Below are positions 11,644 to 22,487 of a DNA stretch of 64,000 nucleotides, one piece after another. The notes beneath the pieces are model-generated. The model saw nothing but the letters and a program-made list of their open reading frames with translations. It did not search any database and was not told the DNA's origin. The translations under genes were made by a program, and so were the position numbers. The DNA is from Gordionus sp. m RMFG-2023 (Eukaryota; Nematomorpha; Gordioida; Chordodea; Parachordodidae), in assembly GCF_954871325.1 (NCBI RefSeq), contig NC_088775.1, positions 35,627,561 through 35,691,560 on the forward strand, written 5' to 3'. Positions within the stretch are counted from its first letter, which is position 1. Every line of letters begins with the position of its first letter.

Positions 11644-12513
11644 GGGGAGACTGGGATTAGGTAAAACCCGGAGCTTGGCAAACCACTTAATCTCATTTTA
11701 AAATAAATTACACCAAAAGGTTAAAATTATATGCTAATATATTTTTATTAGTTTACATCTATAGACAAAAAATCTTTTGAAATATTTAATTATTAAAAAT
11801 TTATTTAAAAAATAAAATTTTCAAAAGATTTTTACATGACTGAATTTTAATTTTTACTAAAATATATAATAATTTATATGTAAATTAAATTTTATAGCAA
11901 AGTTTAAACACTCTTCTATAATTTGGGAAGTTTTATGCGTATTTATTATATCTAGATATTATTTCAATCATAATTTGTCAATTTAGAGCTAGCGGGCTAA
12001 CATACACGTCAATTATGGCAGTTAATAATGAAAAAAATTTCAAAATCTTGAAAAGGCAATTTCATGGCTGTTTTATAAGTGGTATTTAGGATTTATGCTA
12101 AGAAATCATAATCTCACCTTAATATCCTTATTTTTTTATGTCCAAGATCTTTATTAAATTAACCAAAATAGTTTCACTTTTTAAATATAATTAGCATCAA
12201 TTCATAAGTATTATATTTTGAACAATAAAACAATAAAATTATTCTACGTATCGTTATTGGTAAATAAAAATGCATTTCAATTTATTATGGCCTAAAAAAA
12301 CCAAAGGTTTAGGAAACCCCTTGAAATGGTTTGCCACACCCCGCTATTGGGGCTTGTTGGACAAAATTTCCACTTTTACAAAAAATAAAATTAAAAAATA
12401 TGATTATATTCTTAAAATTTCTTATAAGGCACTTTTATAGAGTATAGTTTTAGGTATCTAATCATATATTATTTTTTATATTAAAAATTGGTTCAACTAA
12501 CCCCAGTCTCCCC
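11644..12513. mobile_element. 870-bp TIR element flanked by TA
   Basis: The termini GGGGAGACTGGGATTAGG and (inverted) GGGGAGACTGGGGTTAG are flanked on both sides by TA (11642-11643 and 12514-12515), as in Tc1/mariner-type insertions. A second inverted pair lies inside: agcttggcaaaccactt at about 11671, and the inverse of aatggtttgccacacc at about 12325. There is no open reading frame of note, so it is non-autonomous. Confidence 0.75.
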
Positions 12514-12515
12514 TA

Positions 12516-14849
12516 CCACCCAATTCTAAAATCCAATATTGAATACCTAATGAGTGTACCTAAAGACCAAGATCTATGCCATTGACTTCGTTTATAACAA
12601 AAAATACAAAAGCACACTATCATGAACACATTTTTCAAAAAATAAACCAACTGAGAGCAAAGGAAACAACATATCGGAATCCCCTTTCTATTTCACCTGT
12701 GTTGTAGAGGTTATTACTTTCTGATATCAGCTGGCCAATCAGGATACATGAAAATGATAATGGCTTATTTTTCAAAACATATTTCAAACATAAAAATTAT
12801 GACATCAGGAGATGGAATAACTCTTCGATTGGACACTAGATAGATATAGGTTTTTTATTCATTGAGAGGTCTTTAATCGAAGTTTTTGTTTAGTTGGCTT
12901 AACCAACTAAAGATTAAGTCATTTAAATAATGCGAATTATATACTGCTAATGCTATATGAAACAGGGTGCTAATCTTCCTTATTTTTTTATATTTAAAAC
13001 ATTTTCCAAATTCTTGGGATATCACTATAAAAAATGGAATTAGGAGATTTTTCACTCGACAAATTATAAAAAAATAATTTAAAGTTTTAAACATTCCTTA
13101 GAGAGAGAATAGAGGGGGGGGGGTAAATTAACGTAGGCCGATATTTAGTAAAACAGACAAATTTCCGAAGTGAAAACAAGAAAATTTGTGGGAGATTCTT
13201 TTTTAACAAGTTTTTAGATTTCCTATAAAAAACCCTTTCACGAATAATGCTAGATTCTTATATTTATTGTATTAATTCATATTGAATTTTTATCACCAGG
13301 AATCAGATGATTCAGCATTGGTTCACATCATAGGGGCAGCGGGGTTCTCTCCCGCATTGACAAATTTGTATAGGGGCGGTGTACCCGAGGAATTATTATA
13401 TCTCATACAAAAATGAAACAAAGAGAAAAAAAACACTAATTATTATATTATTTCTATAAAAAATACTTAAATTCTTATATCTTATCTAAAAATAAAATAA
13501 ATAAAAAAACAGTGATTATTTTATTTCTATATTGCTATGCTCTTTCGTTTCCTCTTCTGGGAGCCCCAAAAAATAGACAAATTATTATATCTTGCCGTTA
13601 TGTAGTAGAGGATTTAAATAATGAAATACTTTTAGGATTTTATGAAGCATCGGAAACAAATTCTTAACATTTATTTAACATACTCAAAGATATATTATTC
13701 TTTCGACATCAAAAAATGCAGCTAAGCTACTGCAAAAATTCGAGATTTTATAGTATTAATGATAGATTTATATCTTTTTGTTCGATATTCTCCTAAACGC
13801 CATAAAATGATAGTACAACTTTTTAAAGTCCATTATGCCCTACACACTGGCGTATAGAAATAATATCAATAAAATACTTATCAAAACTCTTGTAGTATTG
13901 CCTAGAATTTTATCAGGATTTCTATTTTATACTTATCATTTTGAAAATATAATGAAGAACTTTGGATTTCGGCTTTTAAAATTTCTACCACAAATTTTGT
14001 TCTCATTCTAAGGAATAAAAAATTTTCAAAAAGTTTTATTTGGTAAAATAAATATTTTGCTCTTGTAGCAACCACACTATGAATTGCATTTATAATTTCT
14101 AATAAAAATTTATTGTTCTTAGGGAAGGTCTCAATTTAAATGCATAGGAATTAAATTTAGAGGACATTTAAAACGATAGGAAAAAAACGCCCTGATTTGT
14201 AGAAGGCTCGAATACCATTATTTCGGTCAGTTAATGAATATGATAGACAAATTTATTATAAAATTTTAGATTATACAAATGCATGTATAAAATTTTAGAT
14301 TATACAATTGCACGTATAAAATATAGTTTCAACAAACCAGTAATGGATCATTTAATATGGATTGCGATTCAAAAATTTTTGGAAATCATGTTTCAATATT
14401 ATATGGATATGATTTTGAAATGGAGCGTCTGATTCTTCAGAGAAATGTTTCAGGACTACTCATAGTTGAAAATTATACACATATCTTTAGAGGGCGTCAT
14501 AGCTATACTAAATGAACGAAAGTAAGAAAGAAATTATTTCGTTTTTCTCAGAGTGTGCAAAATTTTAATAAAATGCTATTAACTATCTCTCTGAGTACTT
14601 GTTCTGCATAACGACCATTGTCAGGACTAACACGTTTTAAATCCTATTTAGGTTCTATGATGCAACACTTTACTAAATGATATTACAATTTTAGATGTTA
14701 ATGAAGACAAAGCAAAAGAACTAGATTTTACTGAGATAATATAGATTTTTATAAATAAAAATGAAATAAGAAGAAACACATTTTAAAAATATATTAAATA
14801 CTATTTAGTCATTTATTGTATAAAAAACTTTAAAGGAAATAAAAAATTA
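12516..14849. other. AT-rich spacer with minor repeats
   Basis: No gene was recognised. A 31-bp unit (aaattttagattatacaa...) is doubled at about 14255-14320. A G tract lies at 13118-13127. A GC-richer scrap at 13330-13395 (ataggggcagcggggttctc) looks like part of an old hAT-type end. Confidence 0.4.
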
Positions 14850-15117
14850 GATTTTTTGGTCTCACTGAAACTCGGGGAAATTTTTAATATTAATATGCGA
14901 TCGACTAGATAATGGTGGAAATTTTTTGATGTAATAATAATTGAAAGTTTCATTACTCAAAAGTTTTAAGAATTGCATACTTTTTTTCGTTCAATTGGCG
15001 TAATTTTAATAAATATACGATCATGTGGATATTGGTGGAAATTTATTTTTGTAAAAATTTTCACAGAAGTTTCGGCTTTGATATTTACCCCTTCCATTTG
15101 TCCCTTATTATATCGAA

Positions 15118-15215
15118 TCAGTATGGTTGAGCGTTTATGGAGGGATCTTAAGGAGAGCATCCCCAGAACTGGAAGAAAACTTCCTCATTTATATATATGT
15201 AAATATTCTTATTTT
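15118..15215 (+). pseudogene. ISXO2-like transposase, C-terminal piece
   Basis: The plus frame reads YRISMVERLWRDLKESIPRT then GRKLPHLYICKY. This resembles the end of ISXO2/IS1595-type DDE transposases, where a conserved Asn/Glu-Arg-Trp-Arg-Asp-Leu-Lys block with Ile-Pro-Arg precedes the last helix. The rest of the gene is not visible: only about 260 bp separate it from the left terminus, so this is an internally deleted copy. Identification is by motif memory only. Confidence 0.5.
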
Positions 15216-15326
15216 CATAATATTTAAAACATGTCAAATTTAAGTAAATTAATTAAATTTTTAAATGATATTAACTTATATAGAACTATTTATGCTTTTC
15301 CTTAAAATTATATATATATCTATATT

Positions 15327-15815
15327 CAGTGGCCCCTACACTTTCTGAGCGAATGAAGCAGAGTACCTTCCTGAAAAGTAACCCCCCCCCCCCCCCCCCT
15401 TGAAAAAATGATAATTATTTTATGATCCATAAATTTATAAAATAATTTTTATTGCATCAATTTTTAATATATAAAAATGCAAAAAATATATTCTTTATAA
15501 ATTTTATTTTAATTAATAATTATGACAAGAAATCTCGGTTAACAACCTAATTTACTAAACATCGACCAAAATTTCCGTCAATATATATTAAATTAAATAT
15601 TAAGTTAAGGAGGGGGGGGGGTCTTATTATTACTTATAAACCAGAAATCTTTTGATCATGATGGATGTAACAAAACAGTAAAAGAATTAAATAATAAAGA
15701 AAATTTTTAAAAAAAATTAAAAAAAAAAAGAAATACCCCCCCCCCCGCCCCCACTCAAATTTACTGAAGCAGTTGCTTCCGACCCCCTCCCCCCCCCCCG
15801 TTGTAGGGGCCACTG
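15327..15815. mobile_element. hAT-type MITE, GC-tract rich
   Basis: Ends CAGTGGCCCCTACA and (inverted) CAGTGGCCCCTACAACGG are flanked by TCTATATT (15319-15326) and TCTACATT (15816-15823), an 8-bp duplication with one mismatch. The 489-bp interior has no gene. It carries four runs of 9-18 C or G near its ends (15380-15400, 15612-15620, 15738-15748, 15785-15800). It is inserted in the ISXO2-like element. Confidence 0.85.
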
Positions 15816-16839
15816 TCTACATTATCAGTTTATATATTATGTTTATTTAAATAAATTGCTATCTAGTATTTGATTTAATAGTCCTATAACTGTTATGTAT
15901 ATCGTTTTTTATGTAAAGTGTAGAGTCATTTTTATGATAAATTGCAAAGTCATTTTTTGCTTGTGAAGAATATTTTTTTGATTATTATTATTAAAAATAA
16001 AAAGGATTTATATAAAAATTGCTATTTTTAGAATAATTATATTATTCAATATATATATATGGTGAATTTTATATCAAATCAACAAAAAAAAGTCGATTTT
16101 CAACCCGAACCCCTTCAATTTTTCTTAAATTTTTTATACTGGTAGTATATACTATAACTAAGAAAAAAAATGAAATTTTACCTTCCAACACTGTTTATAC
16201 GCGATATGGCCGTTTAAAGCGCGGAAAAATGGTACATTTTTATCAAAATGCACCTCATTTATTTTCAAATATCTCGAGAAATAATTATGTTAGAATAGTA
16301 ATTTAAATTTTATTTTGTAGCTTAATAAAAGTTCTTTAAAATGACATAAAAATAAATATGATGGACATTTTATTAATATCGATAACCGGATGTGTAAAAC
16401 CGAAAATGGCCATAGAAAAATAAACGTATTTTTTAAAAAATTTTTTTTTTTGTAGATAGATATCACACTGCTTTATATTTGTACAAAATCCTAGACTGGG
16501 ATGAACATGGGTTTAGGAGTTATCACTCTTTATATGGCTAAAATTGAACAAATTTAACATTAATATCATCATATTTTAATTTAATGAATAGTTATGAAAT
16601 AATGTTAATTTAAAAATTATGTCTAAATGCTAGGCCCTTACTTTTTTTTATCTTTATAAAAAAAATTTGAGAGGTGGCTGGGATAATGAGCTGTTTAAAA
16701 CTTTAGTTAAATTTTATCTCGAAATTAAGATTACTTGACAAAATAATTTTAAATATTTTATTTAGCATAAAATAATCTACCAAAATAAAAATTCAACAAT
16801 AAATTTTCCCCAATATATTCAAAATTAAAAGAAAGGCTT

Positions 16840-17503
16840 AATATATTATTTGACGAGAATTCTATAGATTATAAAACATTCAAACAATGGATAGCAATTG
16901 ATCGAACTACCCTCGAAACACTGACAAAATCCGCTTACAAATTTGTAGATTATTTAATTGAATAATTAAACAATATAATTCCTCATTTGATTATAGCTTC
17001 ACGATAATCATGAATTCGAAACTTTTTAAAATTCAATTTAAATGTTGGTGAATTCTTAGTTATTGCAGACTTTTCAGAAAACTATGCATTTGTTGTGCAG
17101 GACCATGCACAAGGATTTAATCAAACCAATAATCAAGCCACTATCAACTTTTTTATAATTTATTATCGTGAAAACAACATAATAAAACATGTCAATTTAG
17201 TGATTATATCAGATTATTTAAAGCAAAACGCATGTGCATTTTATCTATTTTAAAAATTGATCGTATTCTTGAAGGAAAGATTTAATAGAGTGGCTAAAAT
17301 TTATTATTTTTCTGATGAAGCAGTAGCCAATATAAAAATAAAAGATTTCATTAATCTCTACAATCATGAAAATGATTTTGGGATAAAGGCTGAGTGACAT
17401 TTTTTGAAACCGCACAAGGTAAGAGTCCATGCGACATTTTGGGGGCCGTTACTAAATGGTTAGCAGCTCGAGCAAGCTTGCAACGTCCATATGAACATCA
17501 CAT
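16840..17503 (+). pseudogene. transposase of element A, 5' and middle part
   Basis: Frames read FKQWIAIDRTTLETLTKSAY, then after an in-frame stop and a short gap FLVIADFSENYAFVVQDHAQ, IIYYRENNIIKHV, VIISDYLKQNA, YFSDEAVANIKI and SPCDILGAVTKWLAARASLQ. These line up block by block with the transposase of element B at 38.8-40.1 kb and with element C. The D of IADFSEN, the D of VIISD, the FSD and the HGK/PCD blocks are the likely catalytic region of a DDE-type transposase. Several stops and a frame change make this copy dead, and the codon for the His before GK is lost. A MULE is inserted right after HHILT (17503), and the gene resumes at 19984. Confidence 0.7.
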
Positions 17504-17914
17504 ATTGACAAATCCCGGAAAAAAAATTCTGGAAAATAAACTCCCTGGAAAATAAACCCCCGGAAAATAAACCCCCAGGAAAAAAATTCCCCAAGAATTT
17601 TTTTTCATTTATATAGAATTTAGTTAAGACTTAATAATATAGGTATATTTTTATTTGGCCTACTCTCCATAAAAAATGCTTAAATAAGAAAAACTGATGT
17701 TTAAATTGGTACTGGGAAAAAATGCCTCAGTAAAATAACTATGTATTGTAAAAAAATTTTTGCTATAGTAAAAATACAATACCATCTTTAAATATGATAT
17801 TAAATAGACTAAATATGACAAAACTTGGAAATAAGAAATGTTTATTTTATTGGTAAATCATGATTATGTATAAACAAATCTTATAATAATAATTATATGG
17901 GTTGACATCGAATA

Positions 17915-19164
17915 TTGAAGGAAATCGCTCTTATAAAATCTGGAAGGCTTCGCACCCCATCACGGTATTCTTCGCAAAGTTTCTTTAGCCGAATCTGGTT
18001 GTTAGAACTCTGCAATTATGTTTTCGATGTCCAACTACCTACGCGCCATCTTTCAAGTTTGGTTTCATCGGCAGCCACCTCGCATTTCATTTTTTTAATG
18101 AGTACCCAGATTGATGGGTGTTTATTCCCAACCAGATTAGAAAAACGATGATTCCAACGCATTGCTTATTTGTTCGTTCTTCATCTGAGAGAGTGCTCTG
18201 ATTCACGTTCCAGTTTCTGGAGGAAATCGAGGCTCAATTCGACGTGTTTGGGATTGAGAATTGCTTCTCATGACCTCCCTTGATACTCCATTGACATATT
18301 TTTATCGAAATAATCAAGAATATCCTTACCAATGCTCGGAGTAACTGATCTCAGGAATGTCATTGCATTGCCCATATCACCGGAACGAATGCTAAGCCGT
18401 CCATCATGCCACAAAAAAAACTTATAGTTTCATCGGTCCTGTATTCGCTTTCCAGACCCAGCTTCTGAATTTTTCTATGTGTACTTTGACACAAATGGTA
18501 AAAACATCCTCTAATTACGATGTGATCCCCTAATTGAAAAAATAAATATAAATTATTAAACATATTAAAAAAATTGTTTATTGCCACTCTAATCACATAT
18601 AATTGTAGAAAATTTTTTGGGGACATGGCAAAATTGCCATCCATATACCACTCTGTCCTATTAGATATTAGATTCAAGGAATCATCTGTTGCGAACATTA
18701 TTATGCGTTCTTCAGCTTGTGGGCCATTATCAAATAATAAAAATCGTTTTGAGACCTTCAATAACTAGGTCTTCCAAATTCTCAAGATTTGAAGGGTGTT
18801 GCATTGCTTTGTAATTCCTTAGAGTTCTTTTTATAGAATCTTCCGATAACGTATGCGACTGAACTCTTTGGTCTAATTTTACAATTTTCTCTGCATAAAT
18901 TTGAAGAGGTTTTGCCAAAGAGTCTGCACATCGCTTCTTCATGTTAGCAATGGATTTCATTGCTACTAGTCCATCAATATTTGATGGATGATTATGAGCT
19001 GTATCAAGAACCGGGTCTTGATTATCGAGTGTTGAAAAAAGTATTGTTCGGCATTTAAAAGAAGAATACTTTGAGCAGCGCCATCTAATCTTGTTTGAGC
19101 ATTTTTTATGTATGGTATAAGAATAACCTTCAAATATGAGCTTTCCAGGATGAGTAAGATCCAT
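17915..19164 (-). pseudogene. MULE transposase with FLYWCH zinc finger (broken)
   Basis: From its ATG at 19164 the frame reads MDLTHPGKLIFEGYSYTIHK, then CSNKIRWRCSKYSSFKCR and DTAHNHPSN: a FLYWCH zinc finger with Cys and His residues in place. After a spacer a second frame (from 18761) gives KRFLLFDNGPQAEERI, TEWYMDGNFAMSPKNFLQLY, and GDHIVIRGCFYHLCQSTHRK then FFCGMMDGLAFVPV, the standard MULE core order. The frames join near 18750 through a frame shift. About 60 residues that normally separate LYVIRV from GDxVIVKGCFYHL are missing, including the middle catalytic Asp. Scraps of the C-terminus (STLSDEERTN) reach 17.9 kb. The gene is inactive. Confidence 0.85.
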
Positions 19165-19285
19165 TAAATTTTTTTTATAAAATATAAATTTTATAAATAA
19201 AATATTTTTGTAAATTTAATTTTTTTTTTTGTCTTTATATACGGCATAAAGATCCAAATTATTATTGTTTAATTTTATAAATAAA

Positions 19286-19760
19286 TACCAATTATAGCGT
19301 TTTTAATTGATAAACAATTTTTATTCTTTTGATTAAAAATACATTTTAAAACATAATGATCATAATACATTTTAATATCTGTTCATTTAACTAGTTGCTG
19401 AACAATAATATTTTTAGCAAATTATTAACTTGCAATTGTCTAAATATCAATTATAGCGTTCAATTTTTATTCTTTTGATTAAAAATACATTTTAAAACAT
19501 AATGATCATAAAACATTTTAATATCTGTTCATTTAACTAGTTGCTGAACAATAATATTTTTAACAAATTATTAACTTGCAATTGTCTAAATACCAATTAT
19601 AGCGTTTTTAATTTATTAACAATTTTTATTCTTTTGATTAAAAATACATTTTAAAACTTAATGATCATAATACATTTTAATATCTGTTCATTTAACTAGT
19701 TGCTGAACAATAATATTTTTAACAAATTATGAATTTGCAATTGTCTAAATACCAATTCAA
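19286..19760. repeat. 150-160-bp tandem repeat, 3 copies
   Basis: The unit begins ccaattatagcg and includes ttaactagttgctgaacaat. Copies start at 19286, 19444 and 19591, and a partial fourth begins at about 19750. The copies are nearly identical. It lies between the MULE gene and its right terminal array. Confidence 0.9.
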
Positions 19761-19802
19761 TATAAATTATTGCTAGATTATACTTAAATATGAGAGTGTA
19801 AA

Positions 19803-19978
19803 AATAATCCCAAGGGTTTTTTTTCCTGGGGGTTTTATTTCCTGGGGTTTTTTTCCGGGGGTTTTATTTCCTGGGGTTTTTTTTCCCGGGGGTTTTATTT
19901 CCTGGGGGTTTTTTTCCGGGGTTTTTTTTCCTGGGGGTTTATTTTCCGGGGGTTTTTTTCTAGGGGTTTTTTTTCCTA
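19803..19978. repeat. G-rich terminal array of the MULE
   Basis: About 11-12 tandem units of 14-17 bp of the type tttcctgggggttttat. The inverse short array sits at the other end of the same transposon (17512-17592). Runs of four or five G separated by T-rich spacers could also fold into quadruplexes. Confidence 0.9.
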
Positions 19979-19983
19979 TTACC

Positions 19984-20120
19984 ATTGACAACAATAGATT
20001 TATTTAACTATGCAAGAAATAATATCTATGGGGATATTTGTGAGCAATAATGAATATATGAACATAGAAAGTCATCTTGAAAGCAGATTTTTGAGAGCAA
20101 ATAGAATTTCTGGAACACAA
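19984..20120 (+). pseudogene. transposase of element A, 3' part
   Basis: After the MULE duplication the plus strand reads DLFNYARNNIYGDI-like, then FVSNNEYMNIESHLESRFL and RISGTQSSKLLFP. This matches the C-terminal end of the element B transposase (IDLYNYARINIPGINYIFVS). Confidence 0.65.
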
Positions 20121-20531
20121 AGTTCCAAGCTTTTATTCCCCTAGACGAAAACAAAAGTCATAATTTATTAAAATTCCTTGGATGATTATAATATGTGGTA
20201 TATTTTAATTATAAATTTTTGATTGTATTATATGTAATGCAAGAGGCAAATAAAGTTATAAATATGTTTAGAATTATTTTGTCAAGTAACTTCGGGACAA
20301 AATTTAACTAAAGTGTTAAACAAAGCTCATTATTCCAGCCACTTCTTAAAAATTTTGATATCAATTTTAGCCATATAAAGAGTGATAACTCCTAAACCCA
20401 TGTTGATCCCAGTCTAGGATTTTGTACATATATAAAACAGTGTGATATCTATCTACAGAAAAAAAATTTGAAAAAAATACCTTTTTTTTCTATGGCCATT
20501 TCCGGTTTTACACAACCGGTTATCGATATTA

Positions 20532-22214
20532 CAGTAATAAAATGATTTGTTGTAACACATTTTCATAATAAGAAAAAACATTCTTATATAGTTAAATAAC
20601 TTTCCATAATTATTGTAAAAAACGTTTTGATATAAATTAAATTTTTTTTAAAATTTTTAAAAATTTTTAAACTTTAAGGAAGACTAACATCAAAGTTATG
20701 AATAAAATAGTTTTTTTTTGAACACAAGTTTAAGTGGAAAAATGAGAATTCAAAAAAATTTTTTTAATCATAAAGTTCACTTTAATGAAGACTAACGTCA
20801 AAGTTATGAATCGAATATAGTTTTTTTATGTTTTGGACATAAGTTTAAGTGGAAAAATAAGAATTTTAAAAGATATTATTTAATAAAAATTTTCTAAGAT
20901 TTTTACAATACCTTTTTTAAATTTAAAGAATTATTCCAATATTTTAATTTTACTTTTAGTTATCCAAAGAATGGAAATCAGGATAAGAAATTTGAATAAT
21001 TTCTTAAATAAACATGAGTGAAAACTCGAATTTAGGGTTTTCAGATAATTCTTATTTGTTTAGAATTTTTTATGATCAATTCAAAACACCAAAATAAAAA
21101 AAACCATTTATTATTTATTTATTCTTTGTAAATAAAATATTGCACAATATAAATCAATTACAAATTCAATCATTTAAAGGAATGCATCGAATTCCCTCTT
21201 CAATAAACTTTATGGTGTGAGAATAAAAATTTGAAAAATTATATGTAAAATAATTGCCTAAAATACTCGTAACAATTGAAATAACTTCATTTGGATTATT
21301 GGGTTTAGGAGAATTTGAATTTTTAATTACTCGAAAAAATTTTCTATCGGATTTAATTACGGCGAATAGGGTGGCAAAAATATGATATTTGGATAATTCT
21401 CCCTATAAGTAATGAATTTGATGGTAAAAGTGCGAATAATTCATCCAGGTATGCCTATTTTATGGCAGTAAAAGCCCCATCTATTATTGTGAATTTTTCC
21501 AATCCACTTATTCCTATTATGCATAGGTTACCGGAAGTTTTTAAAAATATAAAGTTTTTCTTAAAATTTTCCTTCAAGTTTTTAAAAGTTTTTTTAAAAA
21601 AGGATGTATTTTTCTCAACAAGATTTTACAATAATTACGAAAAGTTAAATTGAAGTGTCGGGGCTTCAGTTATGGGTAGAATTGTAGGTGGCACATCTCG
21701 ATGATTTTTGGTATGCGTCATTTTAGGTTAATAAAAGCAACTACAACAATTAAATTTTAAATTTTATTTAATTTTAAAATCAAAAAAAAATATAAAAAAA
21801 TAAGAATTATCTGAAAACCCTAAATTCGAATTTTCTTTCACTTATGTTTATTAAAAGATTATTAAATATCTTATCCTGATTTCTATTCTTTAGACAACTA
21901 AAATAACATTAATATATTGTAATAATACTTTAAATTTAAAAAAATTTACAATGCATTTTAAAAAAAAATTATTCTAAAAATCTTAGAAAATTTTTATTCT
22001 CATTTTCCCACTTAAACTTGGGTCCAAAACATAAAAAAATTATTCGATTCATAACTTTGACGTTAATCTTCATTAAAGTTTAAAAACTCTTATTATTAAA
22101 AAAATTAAAAAAAAATTATATCAAAAATTTTTTAAAATTTTATCAAAATGTTTATACAATAATTATGGAAAGTTATTTAACTATATAAGAATGTTTTTTC
22201 ACATTATGTAACTG
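20532..22214 (-). mobile_element. Tc1/mariner element in the right TIR of A
   Basis: The element begins CAGTAATAAAATG and ends with the inverse ...CATTATGTAACTG, flanked by TA on both sides (20530-20531; 22215-22216). The arms are unusually long inverted repeats (about 530 and 430 bp, sharing aaacattcttatatagttaa and gggttttcagataattctta). With the element removed, the flanks read tatcgatat-TA-atcaaatgt, which matches the intact left TIR of element A at 16360-16385 inverted. The central 700 bp hold a decayed minus-strand transposase. Confidence 0.9.
21180..21720 (-). pseudogene. Tc1/mariner transposase remnant
   Basis: On the minus strand around 21300-21400 the frame reads YPNIIFLPPYSP-stop-LNPIENFFE. 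This is the well-known PPYSPxLNPIE block before the last catalytic Asp/Glu of IS630/Tc1/mariner transposases. Downstream comes SNFYSHTIKFIEEGIRCIPL. Upstream pieces are scattered among stops and frame changes, so the gene is dead. Confidence 0.7.
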
Positions 22215-22487
22215 TAATCAAATGTCTATCATATTTGTTTTTATGTCATTTTAAAGAATTTTATTAAGCTACAAAATAAAATTTAAATTATTTTTCTAAC
22301 TTAATTATTTCTCGAGATATTTGAAAATATTCTGCGCTTTAAACGGCCATATCTTAGCGGGTAAACAGTGTTGGAAGGTAAAATTTCATTTTTTTCTTAG
22401 TTATAGTATATACTACCAGTATAGAAAATTTAAGAAAAATCGAAGGGGTCGGGTTGAAACCTTGGTTGATTTGATATGGAATTCACC

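Larger units (their letters stand above)
17512..19983 (-). mobile_element. FLYWCH-MULE transposon inserted in element A
   Basis: The 2472-bp element is flanked by exact 8-mers ATTGACAA (17504-17511; 19984-19991). Its termini are unusual: arrays of a short C/G-rich unit (ccccccggaaaataaa-like) in inverted orientation, about 5 units at 17512-17592 and about 11-12 at 19803-19978. Mutator-like elements usually leave 8-10 bp duplications, which fits. Inside, on the minus strand, lies a broken FLYWCH/MULE transposase gene and a 150-160-bp tandem repeat. It split the transposase gene of element A. Confidence 0.85.
16061..22487 (+). mobile_element. TIR transposon A (SDGA/HGKGPCD family), with nested elements
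   Basis: Long inverted repeats bound this element. The left runs from GGTGAATTTTATATCAAATC (16061) to beyond 16700. The right is its inverse, split into 20270-20530 and 22216-22487 by a Tc1/mariner insertion. Shared blocks include accttccaacactgttta, the inverse of tttaaacggccatatc, and aaaatcctagactggga. Flanking 4-mers are ATAT and ATAA, so a 4-bp duplication is possible but imperfect. Between the repeats lies a plus-strand transposase gene (about 16840-20120) interrupted by a MULE. Without its two insertions the element would be about 2.3 kb, close to the related element at 38.1 kb. Confidence 0.85.

Noticed and set aside
19773-19994. A Pro/Lys repeat protein on the minus strand
   Set aside because: It is a translation of the G-rich terminal array of the MULE.
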